From assembly GCA_030267215.1 (NCBI GenBank), contig JAJDJP010000004.1, positions 43,591-107,590 on the forward strand: DNA of 64,000 bases, given 5' to 3'. Made by a program: the position numbers and the translations under genes. Of the stretch, positions 21,858-31,146 are shown piece by piece (positions within the stretch are counted from its first letter, which is position 1; each line of letters opens with the position of its first letter). The DNA comes from Ruminococcaceae bacterium OttesenSCG-928-A16. Lineage in GTDB: Bacteria > Bacillota > Clostridia > Oscillospirales > Ruminococcaceae. Below the pieces are notes generated by a model that was not told the DNA's origin, did no database searches, and was given only the letters and a program-made list of their open reading frames with translations.

Positions 21858-22656
21858 GCAAATGTGGGAAATAAAGCAAGCGGCGGAACCAAATACGCTA
21901 GAACTGTATATTTATGGTGATGTTGAGGGCGATGGCTACGACTGGTGGAGCGGCCAAACAATTGAGAGTGAAACCTCTGCCAACAAGTTTAGAGACGAGC
22001 TAAGCGCTCACCAAAACATCACCAATATAAAGCTATTTATTAATAGCTACGGCGGCAGCGTATTTGAAGGAACGGCGATATATAATCAGCTACGCAGGCA
22101 CCCTGCCCATAAGACTGTGTATGTTGACGGTTTTGCCTGCTCTATAGCTGCCACCATTGCAATGGCTGGCGACACTGTTGTAATGCCGCGCAACTCCATG
22201 ATGATGATACACAACGCATGGATGTATGCCAGTGGTAACCCAGAAGAACTGCGAAAAGCCGCTGACGACCTAGAGCAAATCAACAAAGGCAACCGACAAG
22301 CATACCTGCAAAAGGCCGGAGACAAAATTGACGAAACCGAGCTTATGGAAATGCTAGATAACGAAACATGGCTAACTGCCGAAGATTGTATAAGGCTTGG
22401 TTTTGCCGACGAGTATGCGGAAGAAGACGCAGATTTAGCCAAGAATGAAAAAATGCTGCAAAAAGCAAACCTTACCTTGCAGCAGCGCATTGCAGTACAA
22501 ACAAGCCTTGCCGCTCAATTGCGGCAGCTTACAAAAGCACAAAATGAACCGCCCGTTGCCCAATCCGCTAACCCTAAAGAGGGCGAGGCGGATTTTATTT
22601 TGCCCGAAGAAGAACCAAAACAAAAACTATTTTGCAATTTTAAGGAGGACAAATAA
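21853..22656 (+). CDS. ClpP-like head maturation protease
   Basis: About 267 residues of S14 fold: FINSYGGSVFEGTAIYNQL, the nucleophile Ser in GFACSIAATIAMAGD (near 100), His in MMIHNAW, and Asp downstream. The C-terminal tail (about 200-267) is charged and may act as a scaffold. It processes the capsid delta domain. The start is unclear: GTG 21844 lies in the GGAGG, ATT 21853 is at the 8-nt spacing, and the first ATG (21862) is 17 nt away. It overlaps the portal gene. Confidence 0.85.
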   Translation: MKQMWEIKQAAEPNTLELYIYGDVEGDGYDWWSGQTIESETSANKFRDELSAHQNITNIKLFINSYGGSVFEGTAIYNQLRRHPAHKTVYVDGFACSIAATIAMAGDTVVMPRNSMMMIHNAWMYASGNPEELRKAADDLEQINKGNRQAYLQKAGDKIDETELMEMLDNETWLTAEDCIRLGFADEYAEEDADLAKNEKMLQKANLTLQQRIAVQTSLAAQLRQLTKAQNEPPVAQSANPKEGEADFILPEEEPKQKLFCNFKEDK

Positions 22657-23835
22657 TTGAAAAGCTTAGATGTAAAAACTATCGATGTACGCCAACAGGC
22701 CGAAAGTGTTGTGGAGTCTCTTGCTGGAGACAGCAAGGATGACGCAGTAAAGCAATTTGTTGCATTTGCGGAAAATTTGCAGCAACAGCTTATCGAGGAA
22801 GCCAAGCAATACGGCAAAACCCAAGACAACGCCGTGCTTGCGAGTCGTGGCATTCGCCAACTGACAACCGATGAAAACGAGTATTTCCAAAAAGCAATTG
22901 ACGCCATGAAATCTCAAAATCCGCAACAATCCCTTGCAAGCCTTGATGTGGTTCTGCCGGAAACCGTGATTGACCGGGTTTTTGATGACCTGCGCGAATC
23001 TCACCCGCTGCTAAGCGAAATTTCGTTTCAAAACACCGGTGCATTGGTAAAAATTATCACCTCGAATACAACCGGCGTTGCCGGCTGGGGCGAATTGTGC
23101 GCCGAAATTAGCGACGAGCTTGGTGCAAGCTTTGAGGCAGTTGAGCTAATTCTCAAAAAGCTATCCGCTTTTGTACCGGTGTGCAGCGCCATGCTTGACC
23201 TTGGCCCTGTTTGGCTGGAGCGCTACGTTCGCGAACTTTTGCTAGAAGCCCTGGCTGTTGGCCTAGAGGAGGCAATTGTGGACGGCGACGGCAACAACAA
23301 GCCTCTTGGCATGACCCGTGCGCTATCTGGCGCAACTGATGGTGTTTTCCCTCGCAAAAGCCCCGTTGTGGTGAACTCCCTAGACCCTGTATCACTGGGT
23401 GCGGTACTCAATACCCTGTCCATTAAGCCCAACGGTAAGCGCCGGGCAGTAAATAGCTTGCTGATGGTTGTTAACCCTGCCGATTATTTTACAAAAGTAT
23501 TCCCTGCGGTAACGCCCCGGGCCACTGATGGCACCTATACCCAGAACGCCCTACCATTCCCGACCCGAGTTGTACAATCTGCTGCGGTTCCGGAAGGTTT
23601 TGCGGTATTTGGCATTGGTGCCCTTTACACCATGTACATGGGCAGCGGCCAAGGCGGGAAAATCGAGTATTCTGACGACTACAAGTTTTTAGAAGACTTC
23701 CGCTATTACAAGATTAAACTTTACGGCAATGGCCGGGCGAAGGACGAGAACGCATTTGTATATGCGGATATCAGCGGCTTAAAACCCACAAATTTAAAAG
23801 TTGAGGTTGTGGACGCCGCTGTTGCGGAGGGCTAA
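22657..23835 (+). CDS. Major capsid protein (HK97 fold)
   Basis: 392 residues. A coiled-coil delta-like region (about 1-90) is removed by the protease; the body contains PETVIDRVFDDLRESHPLLSEISFQNTGALVKI and LELLLEALAVGLEEAIVDGDGNNKPLGM, with a C-terminal EDFRYYKIKLYGNGRAKDENAFVYADI strand typical of HK97-like capsids. TTG 22657 is exactly 8 nt after AAGGAGG. Confidence 0.92.
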   Translation: MKSLDVKTIDVRQQAESVVESLAGDSKDDAVKQFVAFAENLQQQLIEEAKQYGKTQDNAVLASRGIRQLTTDENEYFQKAIDAMKSQNPQQSLASLDVVLPETVIDRVFDDLRESHPLLSEISFQNTGALVKIITSNTTGVAGWGELCAEISDELGASFEAVELILKKLSAFVPVCSAMLDLGPVWLERYVRELLLEALAVGLEEAIVDGDGNNKPLGMTRALSGATDGVFPRKSPVVVNSLDPVSLGAVLNTLSIKPNGKRRAVNSLLMVVNPADYFTKVFPAVTPRATDGTYTQNALPFPTRVVQSAAVPEGFAVFGIGALYTMYMGSGQGGKIEYSDDYKFLEDFRYYKIKLYGNGRAKDENAFVYADISGLKPTNLKVEVVDAAVAEG

Positions 23836-23837
23836 CG

Positions 23838-24008
23838 ATGAAAGTGATTGTGCACAAACCCTTTAAGGATATCCACACAAAGAAAATGGTTAAGCCCGGA
23901 GAAACAGAAATGACAGCCAAGAGGTTTAAAGAGGCCACTGCCAACTTAGAAAAGTTCGGCGGTGGCTTCCTGTCTTCGGCTGATGCGCAGGAGGAAAAGG
24001 AGGGGTAG
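23838..24008 (+). CDS. Small head-associated protein
   Basis: 56 residues, ATG 23838 two nt after the capsid stop. VIVHKPFKDIHTKKMVKPGETEMTAKRFKEA resembles small capsid-downstream proteins with a Rho-N-like or decoration role. Assignment uncertain. Confidence 0.55.
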   Translation: MKVIVHKPFKDIHTKKMVKPGETEMTAKRFKEATANLEKFGGGFLSSADAQEEKEG

Positions 24009-24011
24009 CAA

Positions 24012-24311
24012 GTGAGTTTGCCAGAAGGATTGCTTGAAACCCTAAAAAACTACCTCGATTACACCTGGGGAGATGCCGGCAGCGATGAAAAGCTAGCCGG
24101 CATACTCTCTCGTGGTATTGCTTATATTGACCGCATTGCAGGCGAAAAGCTGGACTACACCAAAGAAGAAAAGCCCCAAGAGTTGCTATTTGATTATTGC
24201 AGGTATGTGCGAGACAACGCATTGAATGAGTTTAAAGCAAATTATCTGCACGAATTAATAGCACTGCAAGTTGACAAGGGGGTGGAACGCTATGGAAAGC
24301 CAGATGTTTAA
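24012..24311 (+). CDS. Head-tail connector (gp6-like)
   Basis: 99 residues: LLETLKNYLDYTWGDAGSDEKLAGILSRGIAYIDRIAG is the helical pattern of HK97 gp6/SPP1 gp15-type adaptors that sit under the portal. GTG 24012. Confidence 0.8.
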   Translation: MSLPEGLLETLKNYLDYTWGDAGSDEKLAGILSRGIAYIDRIAGEKLDYTKEEKPQELLFDYCRYVRDNALNEFKANYLHELIALQVDKGVERYGKPDV

Positions 24312-24636
24312 TGATGGAGTGGTAAAAATCTATACCGTCGAAAACATTGCTCCGAACGGTGCTAAGCCAGACAATAGACTGGTTTTTGCTGGGCAATTAC
24401 GGTACGCCGAGCGTGTTGTTGGGTTAAACCGATTTACACAATATATGGCTAACGACGTTGAGGTATCTTATTTGTTGCGTTGCCTACAAATTCGCAGTGT
24501 GTCAACTCAAAACATAGCGGTTCCAAACGATGGGGAACAATACCGGATTGTACAAATACAATACCCTAAAGAAGTTACCCCGCCCTGCATGGATTTAACA
24601 CTACAAAGGCTGGAGACTGTATATGAATACGCTTGA
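24292..24636 (+). CDS. Head closure protein
   Basis: 114 residues from ATG 24292 (GGGGGTGG upstream). Beta-rich: VFAGQLRYAERVVGLNRFTQYMANDVEVSYLLRC. Its place between adaptor and tail genes fits the SPP1 gp16-type stopper family. Confidence 0.65.
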   Translation: MESQMFNDGVVKIYTVENIAPNGAKPDNRLVFAGQLRYAERVVGLNRFTQYMANDVEVSYLLRCLQIRSVSTQNIAVPNDGEQYRIVQIQYPKEVTPPCMDLTLQRLETVYEYA

Positions 24637-24940
24637 AAAGGTAAAAAATGCTTTAATGCCGCTTTGTGACAATGTGGGCCACTACACCGCCGCAAGGAAA
24701 GGATTCCCCCGTATAGTGTGGGAGGAAGTTACCGCGGAAGGATTGAGAGCTGAAAACATCACAGACGGCCAAGCGTGGAGCGGGGTTATAAACCTGTTCT
24801 CAAAAAAAGAATTTGAACCGCTTTTTGATTCCATACAAAACGCCCTAAACCAAGCACAAATATCTTTTTATCTAAATTCGGTGCAATACGAAGAAGATAC
24901 CGGAGTAACCCATTGGGAATGGGCTTTTAGTGTGGTGTAA
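24623..24940 (+). CDS. Tail completion/terminator-type protein
   Basis: 105 residues: MNTLEKVKNALMPLCDNVGHY...FPRIVWEE, ending in WEWAFSVV. Size and position (between stopper and tail tube genes, overlapping its predecessor) suggest a tail terminator or completion protein. Confidence 0.55.
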   Translation: MNTLEKVKNALMPLCDNVGHYTAARKGFPRIVWEEVTAEGLRAENITDGQAWSGVINLFSKKEFEPLFDSIQNALNQAQISFYLNSVQYEEDTGVTHWEWAFSVV

Positions 24941-24942
24941 AA

Positions 24943-25428
24943 ATGGCAAAAGTACAAATCAAGGCAGGGGATGAATTTTCGTTGCGCCTATCTAGGCTTG
25001 CAGATGGAATGGACGAGATTGCCGAAAAGGCGCTATATGCTGGCGCTAGCGTTGCAGCAGACGCCCTGCGAGCCGAAATTGAAGCGTTGCCCACAGAAGA
25101 TGAGCGAAGTACAACCCGACGAGGGGTTAGCAAAGCGGAAAGACAAGACTTGCTAGACGGTATGGGGGTTTCGAAAATGCAAAAAAGCGGAAACGTGCTG
25201 CATATAAAAACTGGTTTTGATGGATTCGGAACTAATACAAAATCCGATAAAACAAAATACCCAAAGGGTTTGCCGATTGCAACGCTTGCGCGCGCCATAC
25301 AAAGCGGAACATCTTTTCGTTTGGCCAACAGGTTTAGCACGAGGGCGACCAACAAAGCTAAAACAAAAGCGCAAGAAGCAATGGGAAAAGTTGTAAAAGA
25401 AGAAATCGACAAGAAGACGAAAGGATGA
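24943..25428 (+). CDS. HK97 gp10-family tail component
   Basis: 161 residues: DEFSLRLSRLADGMDEIAEKALYAGASVAADALRAEIEALP followed by a basic C-terminal region ending in RATNKAKTKAQEAMGKVVKEEI, matching the HK97 gp10 type that joins head and tail. Confidence 0.82.
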   Translation: MAKVQIKAGDEFSLRLSRLADGMDEIAEKALYAGASVAADALRAEIEALPTEDERSTTRRGVSKAERQDLLDGMGVSKMQKSGNVLHIKTGFDGFGTNTKSDKTKYPKGLPIATLARAIQSGTSFRLANRFSTRATNKAKTKAQEAMGKVVKEEIDKKTKG

Positions 25429-25433
25429 AATAA

Positions 25434-26303
25434 ATGCCTAAAATTGGACTATCGCGGCAATACGTCGCAAAAAGAAATTACGACCCTATCAGCCAAACCG
25501 CCACCTTTACCGAGGGCCGGAGGCTGGCACGAATCGTTAACTACAGCACCGATATTTCTACCTCTGATTCCAACGCGGATTATGCAGACAATATCAATAT
25601 CGAGGACGCCGGCGGGGAATTTTCCAGCGGCACATTGAGCGTAGAGGTGGCAGAGTTGTCGCCAGACGATGGTGAATTTATCATCGGCATGGAATCCACC
25701 GAGCTTACCGTTGGGGATAAGACGGTAAAAATTTATAGCGAAGGCAACATACAGAACCCCGAGCTTGGCTGGGGCAGCGTGGAAAAATGGCAAGTAAACA
25801 ATGCTATTAAATGGCGTGCTGTGGTTTTGCCTCGCATTAAGTTTAATGTTCCGGGCGATGAAGTGGCCACACAAGGGGAATCCATTGAATGGCAGCACGA
25901 TACCATCGAAGGAAATATTATGCGTGAACAGCAGGGTGAAAACAAATGGCGCATAAAATCCGAATTGCTGGATACCGAAGACGAGGCAGACGCAGTTTTG
26001 CGTGCAATTTTGAACATCTCTGCTGGTGATGCCACCCTGTCTAGCCTATCTCTTGGCTCTGTCTCCCTGTCTCCTACATTTAGCCCATCTGTGACGGCTT
26101 ATACCGCTACCACAACCAATGCCACAAATACTATTACCGCTGTGCCCTCGTCCGGCGCTGCTGTGGTAACTATTACCGCAAACGGCAGCCCTGTTTCCAA
26201 CGGCTCTACAATCACATGGACGACCGGTGAAAACACCGTAAGTATTGGTGTGGTTGATGGCGTAGCAAATAAAACCTACACAATTATTGTAACTAAGGAG
26301 TAA
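25434..26303 (+). CDS. Major tail protein with C-terminal cadherin-like domain
   Basis: 289 residues. About residues 1-195 form the tail-tube domain (ADYADNINIEDAGGEFSSGTLSVEVAELSPDDGEFIIGM). About 200-289 is an Ig-type cadherin-like beta-sandwich (LSSLSLGSVSLSPTFSPSVTAYTATTTNATN... NKTYTIIVTKE) that would project from the tube surface and may bind carbohydrate on the host envelope. Confidence 0.88.
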   Translation: MPKIGLSRQYVAKRNYDPISQTATFTEGRRLARIVNYSTDISTSDSNADYADNINIEDAGGEFSSGTLSVEVAELSPDDGEFIIGMESTELTVGDKTVKIYSEGNIQNPELGWGSVEKWQVNNAIKWRAVVLPRIKFNVPGDEVATQGESIEWQHDTIEGNIMREQQGENKWRIKSELLDTEDEADAVLRAILNISAGDATLSSLSLGSVSLSPTFSPSVTAYTATTTNATNTITAVPSSGAAVVTITANGSPVSNGSTITWTTGENTVSIGVVDGVANKTYTIIVTKE

Positions 26304-26307
26304 CGAT

Positions 26308-26703
26308 ATGCAAAGCGCCGAAAGAATTATCAAATATGAGCTCAACGGAGAAACGTATTGGCTTAACTATAGCGCCCGCGCTTCCCAGCGGTTAATAAAC
26401 ACGTCTAAGGATTTGGGGTATGAAAGCATTGGCGAATTTCTCTCCGACAACGACGGAGAAAGGGCTGTGGAAAACACCTGCCATGCCGCCGCAATAATGA
26501 TTGAGCAAGGCGCTTTGTATAAGCAGGAAATAGAAAAAATAGAAGCTCCAGTTATCAGCGCCAAAACATTAGATGTACTGCTTACGCTAGAGCAATTTGA
26601 CGAATTATCGCTTGCGGTTGTACAGGCAATGGTTGCCGGCGCAAGACGAGAGGTGGAGGCAACAGCCCCACCAAAAAAGGAAACAGCCGCGGGAACAAAG
26701 TAG
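26308..26703 (+). CDS. Tail assembly chaperone G
   Basis: 131 residues. Product of the upstream frame, coating the tape measure during tail assembly. Residues 8-110 form the helical chaperone domain. Its last codons contain the slippery A AAA AAG (26673-26679) from which the longer GT protein arises. Confidence 0.82.
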   Translation: MQSAERIIKYELNGETYWLNYSARASQRLINTSKDLGYESIGEFLSDNDGERAVENTCHAAAIMIEQGALYKQEIEKIEAPVISAKTLDVLLTLEQFDELSLAVVQAMVAGARREVEATAPPKKETAAGTK

Positions 26704-26891
26704 AGTTCGATAACTTTTCGTGGCTAATTGAAAACGGCCTGCGCCTTGGTTTACGTTATGCCGAGGCGTGGGCCGTACCTATTGGCGAACTCCAAGATTT
26801 AATTACTTGCAATCTTGTAATGACACAAGGGTGGAAACAAAAAAGAAAACCCATACATACGGTTAATGGGGTGCCGGAGGATATAAAATAA
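26308..26891 (+). CDS. Tail assembly chaperone GT (programmed -1 frameshift product)
   Basis: Join 26308-26679 with 26679-26891 after slipping back one base on A AAA AAG. The extension (about 70 residues: FSWLIENGLRLGLRYAEAWAVPIGELQDLI...) has no SD or start of its own, is fully open and ends in TAATG shared with the tape measure start. This is the classic G/GT arrangement of siphoviruses; the T domain recruits tail tube subunits. Confidence 0.85.
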
Positions 26892-29800
26892 TGGCAAATT
26901 ATGATATAGGCGCCCGCGTTGGCTTTGATGGAATGCAGGACGCCAGAAACCAACTAAGACTTTTAAATGGCGATATAAAGGCTCTCGGCTCTGCACTTAC
27001 TGCCGAAATCGGCAAAATGGACGATGCCGGCAAAGCCGCCAATGATTATAAAAAGCAGCACGAACTTCTGTCCACGCAAGTGGAAAGGTACAAAGAAAAA
27101 ATAGAGGTACTCAACAAAAGCCTAGGCGAACAAAAAAACAAGCAGGAAGAAGCAAAAAAGGCATTAGAGGCCGCCAAGGCGGAGTTTGGGGAAAACTCCG
27201 ACGAAGCCACCAAAGCGGAGAATGCATATGTAAAGGCATCGGCCTCTGTAAATAATTTAGCTACGCAGTTAAACAATACCACCATTGCCATGCAGTCTGC
27301 GCAAAAGCAATTGTCTGAGATTGGCAACAGCGCTATTGATGCCGGCAGCAAGATACAAAAAGCTGGAGAAAACATAAGCAGCGCCGGCGATAAAATAACA
27401 AAAGCTGGCGGTGCTATTGCCCCAGTATCTCTAGCCGCAACCGCTGGCCTTACTGCGTCTGCAAAAGCTGCAATCGATTTTGAGGGCGCGTTTGCTGGCG
27501 TAGAAAAAACCGTTGACGGAACCACCGGCCAGCTAGAAGGCTTACGGCGTGGAATCATTGACATGTCAAAGGAAATTCCATCGTCTACTACTGAAATTTC
27601 AGCGGTAGCGGAAGCCGCCGGGCAGCTTGGCATACAAACAGATAATGTGCTCGGTTTTACTAAAGTAATGATAGACATGGGTAACTCCACCAACCTTTCG
27701 GCGGAGAGCGCCGCCACGTCTCTAGCAAGGTTTGCCAACATTACCCAAATGTCACAAACAGATTTTGACCGGCTAGGCTCTGTAATTGTTTCTTTGGGAA
27801 ATAATTTCGCCACTACGGAATCCGAAATTGTAGACATGGCGCTACGCCTTGCCGGCGCTGGTAAACAATTGGGAATGACCGAATCCGATATATTGGCGCT
27901 TGCGGCGTCTTTATCGTCGGTAGGCATTGAAGCAGAGGCCGGCGGCAGTGCAATTTCGAAAGTAATTGTCAATATGCAGCTAGCGGTGGAAAAAGGCGGA
28001 GAAAGCCTAAATGACTTTGCCGCAGTTGCTGGAATGACTGCAAAAGAGTTTAAAGAGGCGTTTAAAAAAGATGCCACAGGAGCCTTAAACACATTTATTA
28101 AAGGGCTTAGCGATACAGAGGGAAGCGGCAAGAGCGCCATAAAAGTGCTGGACGATATGGGCATAACCGAAGTACGCATGAGAGACGCCCTGCTGCGGTC
28201 GGCCAATGCCAGCGGCTTACTTTCCGGCGCTATCGAAATGGGTAACACCGCCTGGAAGGAAAACAACGCCCTAACCGAAGAAGCGAACAAAAGATACGGA
28301 ACCACCGCTAGCCAGATTGGAATTGCTAAAAACAGAATAATCGAAGCGGCGAGAAGCACTGGTGAACAGTTGTTACCCACCATAGCGTCGCTTGCCGAAA
28401 AAGTAGGAAGTGCGGCAGATAAATTTGCGTCACTAGACGACAACACAAAAGAAACTATTGTGCAAGTTGTTGCACTTACTGCGGTAGCTTCCCCGGCAAT
28501 ATCAATGCTCGGAAAAATAACCTCCACTGTTGGGAGTGTAACCACAGGCGTTGGGGGCATGGTTAAAAAGTTTGGAGAGGCCTATCAATCCACGTCTTCT
28601 CTTGGCGGCGCAATAACTAAATTTATAGGGCCGCAAGGCCTTTTTTTGTTGGGGGCAACCGCTGCCGTAGCATTAGGTGTGGCCATCCACAACAAAATGC
28701 GTGAGCCAATAGAGGAGGCAAACGAAAGCTTAAAAACCCTAGGCGGAGCAATGACCGATTTTCACGGCGAATTGTCCAGCGGCCAAAGCAGGCTGTCTGA
28801 CTACTCGTCGGGGTTTAGCCATCTTACGGAGGAACAAGACAATGCCCGTAATTCGATGGCGGAAATCCAAACAAAAATAAACGAAATCTTACACAAAGCA
28901 ATAATCGACCGAAAAACGCTTACCGAAGACGATATCCAAAATTTAGAAAACTATTACCAGCAAATGAGGGAATTGTCGGAGCGCGAACTAGAGCTGGAGA
29001 GGGTTAAGACCAAATCCCTTGTAAATGAATCTGTACGCAGGGCTGGTCAAAACGCTGCGTCTTTAGAAGCATATAAGGCTACATCTATAAGTCAAATTGC
29101 AACCCTAGCAGAACAAGTCGAAAAAGAGAAGGGATATATTGAGCAACAGCATGGGTATATTTTAACCGGGTACCAAAACCGATTGGAAATTGGAGAGTTA
29201 ACAAAAGAAGAATACAACTCCCTAGCAGCGGCAGAAGATAAGTCTTACCAAGAAAGGCTTGCCACAACACAAAGCTATTTAGGGCAAGCTTACGAGGCGT
29301 ATTCTGCGGGGTATACTAACCGGCTAATGCAAGATGAAGGTTTTGCGGCCTCTATGGCGGAATTGCAGCTTGCGACGGAAACCTCAAACGCCGAACACCA
29401 AGCAAAGCTATTAGCCATCGAAGACGATGCGCAAATGGAATTCGGAGATAAGTATATCGCCCGGTGGCACGCAGAGAAAAAACACGAAGAAGATATGGCT
29501 GCCATTTGGAATAAGCTAACTCAAAGCATGAGCGAAGAGCAGCAAGAGCAATTGTCTAACATGCTTGTTTTTGCTGCCGAAACGGAACTAAACGGCGGTG
29601 AAATAAGCAAAGAAACCGAGGATGTTGTAAGTGCAATCTTGGACAACTGGGATGATTTGCCGGAAGAATCCAAGGACACTATGAAAAACACCCTGGAGCC
29701 CATGTTCGACAGAATGGAAAAAGATAGCCCAGAACTGCTTGAAAAAGCTTATTCTATTGGCGATGGAATTATTTCAAATCTGCGAGAAGCGCTGGGGGTT

Positions 29801-30313
29801 CACTCCCCATCAAAGAAAACCCGAGAAGCACTACAATATGTGATGGAAGGTGCAGAACTAGGCCTTGCTGACAGAGAAGAGCCTCTGCTTAGCAAAGCAA
29901 GGGGAATAGCCCAATCTATCATCAGCACCATTTCAAATGCCTTTAAAATCAAATCTCCGTCTCGAGTTATGCGTGAAATGTTTGGCTATGTAGGCGAAGG
30001 TATGGAACTTGGGCTGGAAGACGAGCGTACATCTATAGTTGGTACCATGGAATCAATCGGAAACGAAGCCATGGACGCCATGAAGGCCGCTTTGTCTGCC
30101 AAGATAACCCCTAACCTAGAGCTTAACGCAAAGGCGGCGCTTGCAAGTGCACAAGCTCTTGATTGGACGGCCCACACATTGCCGGCGGCCGCTACCACAA
30201 ACAACACAAAAAACTTAACGATTAACCAGACTAACAACTGGGATGGTGGAACCAGCCGGAACGTAGCAGCTACAACCCGTGCATTAAACAGAAGTTTGGG
30301 GGAATTGATTTAA
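26891..30313 (+). CDS. Tail tape measure protein
   Basis: 1140 residues, setting tail length. N-terminal coiled coil (about 20-140), the conserved tape-measure domain (IDFEGAFAGVEKTVDGTTGQ through the ALAASLSSVGIEAEAGGSAISKV block, about 195-370), a hydrophobic segment (FLLGATAAVALGVAIH, near 590), a second coiled coil (about 640-720), and two C-terminal SPSK/SPSR repeats (near 975 and 1020). ATG 26891 overlaps the GT stop. Confidence 0.95.
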   Translation: MANYDIGARVGFDGMQDARNQLRLLNGDIKALGSALTAEIGKMDDAGKAANDYKKQHELLSTQVERYKEKIEVLNKSLGEQKNKQEEAKKALEAAKAEFGENSDEATKAENAYVKASASVNNLATQLNNTTIAMQSAQKQLSEIGNSAIDAGSKIQKAGENISSAGDKITKAGGAIAPVSLAATAGLTASAKAAIDFEGAFAGVEKTVDGTTGQLEGLRRGIIDMSKEIPSSTTEISAVAEAAGQLGIQTDNVLGFTKVMIDMGNSTNLSAESAATSLARFANITQMSQTDFDRLGSVIVSLGNNFATTESEIVDMALRLAGAGKQLGMTESDILALAASLSSVGIEAEAGGSAISKVIVNMQLAVEKGGESLNDFAAVAGMTAKEFKEAFKKDATGALNTFIKGLSDTEGSGKSAIKVLDDMGITEVRMRDALLRSANASGLLSGAIEMGNTAWKENNALTEEANKRYGTTASQIGIAKNRIIEAARSTGEQLLPTIASLAEKVGSAADKFASLDDNTKETIVQVVALTAVASPAISMLGKITSTVGSVTTGVGGMVKKFGEAYQSTSSLGGAITKFIGPQGLFLLGATAAVALGVAIHNKMREPIEEANESLKTLGGAMTDFHGELSSGQSRLSDYSSGFSHLTEEQDNARNSMAEIQTKINEILHKAIIDRKTLTEDDIQNLENYYQQMRELSERELELERVKTKSLVNESVRRAGQNAASLEAYKATSISQIATLAEQVEKEKGYIEQQHGYILTGYQNRLEIGELTKEEYNSLAAAEDKSYQERLATTQSYLGQAYEAYSAGYTNRLMQDEGFAASMAELQLATETSNAEHQAKLLAIEDDAQMEFGDKYIARWHAEKKHEEDMAAIWNKLTQSMSEEQQEQLSNMLVFAAETELNGGEISKETEDVVSAILDNWDDLPEESKDTMKNTLEPMFDRMEKDSPELLEKAYSIGDGIISNLREALGVHSPSKKTREALQYVMEGAELGLADREEPLLSKARGIAQSIISTISNAFKIKSPSRVMREMFGYVGEGMELGLEDERTSIVGTMESIGNEAMDAMKAALSAKITPNLELNAKAALASAQALDWTAHTLPAAATTNNTKNLTINQTNNWDGGTSRNVAATTRALNRSLGELI

Positions 30314-31146
30314 TGAGAAAATTTAAGTTAATAAATTCCGCTGGGCGAGAGTTTAACCTAATGCGAACTGATGCCTTTTTTGCCCACCCCGACGGGCTTG
30401 GAATATCCAGAGAAACAAGCTTTTTACAGGCTGGAGAAAACTTTATAAAGACCATGGACACCGGCAGCCAAAAACGCCCAAGCGGTGAAATGGTATTTAA
30501 AGCCTATGCCCAGTATATGGAGTTTGTAAAGTTTTGCTCCGACGCTCCCTTGAAGTTATGTTATAACGCTGGCGCCGATTGGTGGTATTTAGACTGCGAT
30601 ATCAGCTATCTAGGTAAAACCGAGATAGAGCCGGCGACAAACCGCTTAATATGCCCCATTGACTTTGCGGCATATGGCGTTTGGTACAACAAAGTAACAA
30701 TTGCGAAAACAGGCTCCAGCCAAAGCGCAGCCAAAAAGTATAGGTATAAATACCCGTACACCTATGCCGACGGGGCTTCCGGCGCAGTTGCTATCGAAAG
30801 CAACAACACAATGGATAGCCCCTGTAGGTTGTACATATACGGGCCATGCCAAAACCCACGGTGGACGCTATCACAAAAGGGCAAGGTGGTGTCTACTGGC
30901 AAGGCATTTGTAAAAGTTGGCGCCGATGAATTTTTATCGGTTAATTCCAAGGGCGATGTAATGGAAATGGCCCTATATGATAGAGCCACCTTATCGTATA
31001 GGCAGAACATATATGGGCTATCAGATTTTAGCACTCAAAGATTTATCTACATACCTAACGGCAGAAGCGTTTTAACATTTTCGCATGACGGCACCTCTGC
31101 AATAGAGGCTATTGTGGAGGTGAGTTATATTGCAGAAACAGTATAG
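30313..31146 (+). CDS. Distal tail protein
   Basis: 277 residues: N-terminal KLINSAGREFNLMRTDAFFAHPDGLGISRETSFLQAGENFI is the hub domain of siphoviral Dit proteins; the C-terminal part is a galectin-like beta-sandwich. It connects tube and tail fibres. It follows the tape measure, overlapping its last codon. Confidence 0.8.
   Translation: MRKFKLINSAGREFNLMRTDAFFAHPDGLGISRETSFLQAGENFIKTMDTGSQKRPSGEMVFKAYAQYMEFVKFCSDAPLKLCYNAGADWWYLDCDISYLGKTEIEPATNRLICPIDFAAYGVWYNKVTIAKTGSSQSAAKKYRYKYPYTYADGASGAVAIESNNTMDSPCRLYIYGPCQNPRWTLSQKGKVVSTGKAFVKVGADEFLSVNSKGDVMEMALYDRATLSYRQNIYGLSDFSTQRFIYIPNGRSVLTFSHDGTSAIEAIVEVSYIAETV

Noticed and set aside
27046..28560. A 504-codon open frame antisense to the tape measure gene
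   Set aside because: It is the mirror of a coding sequence with biased codons, has no SD and no recognisable domain, and the plus-strand tape measure is certain.
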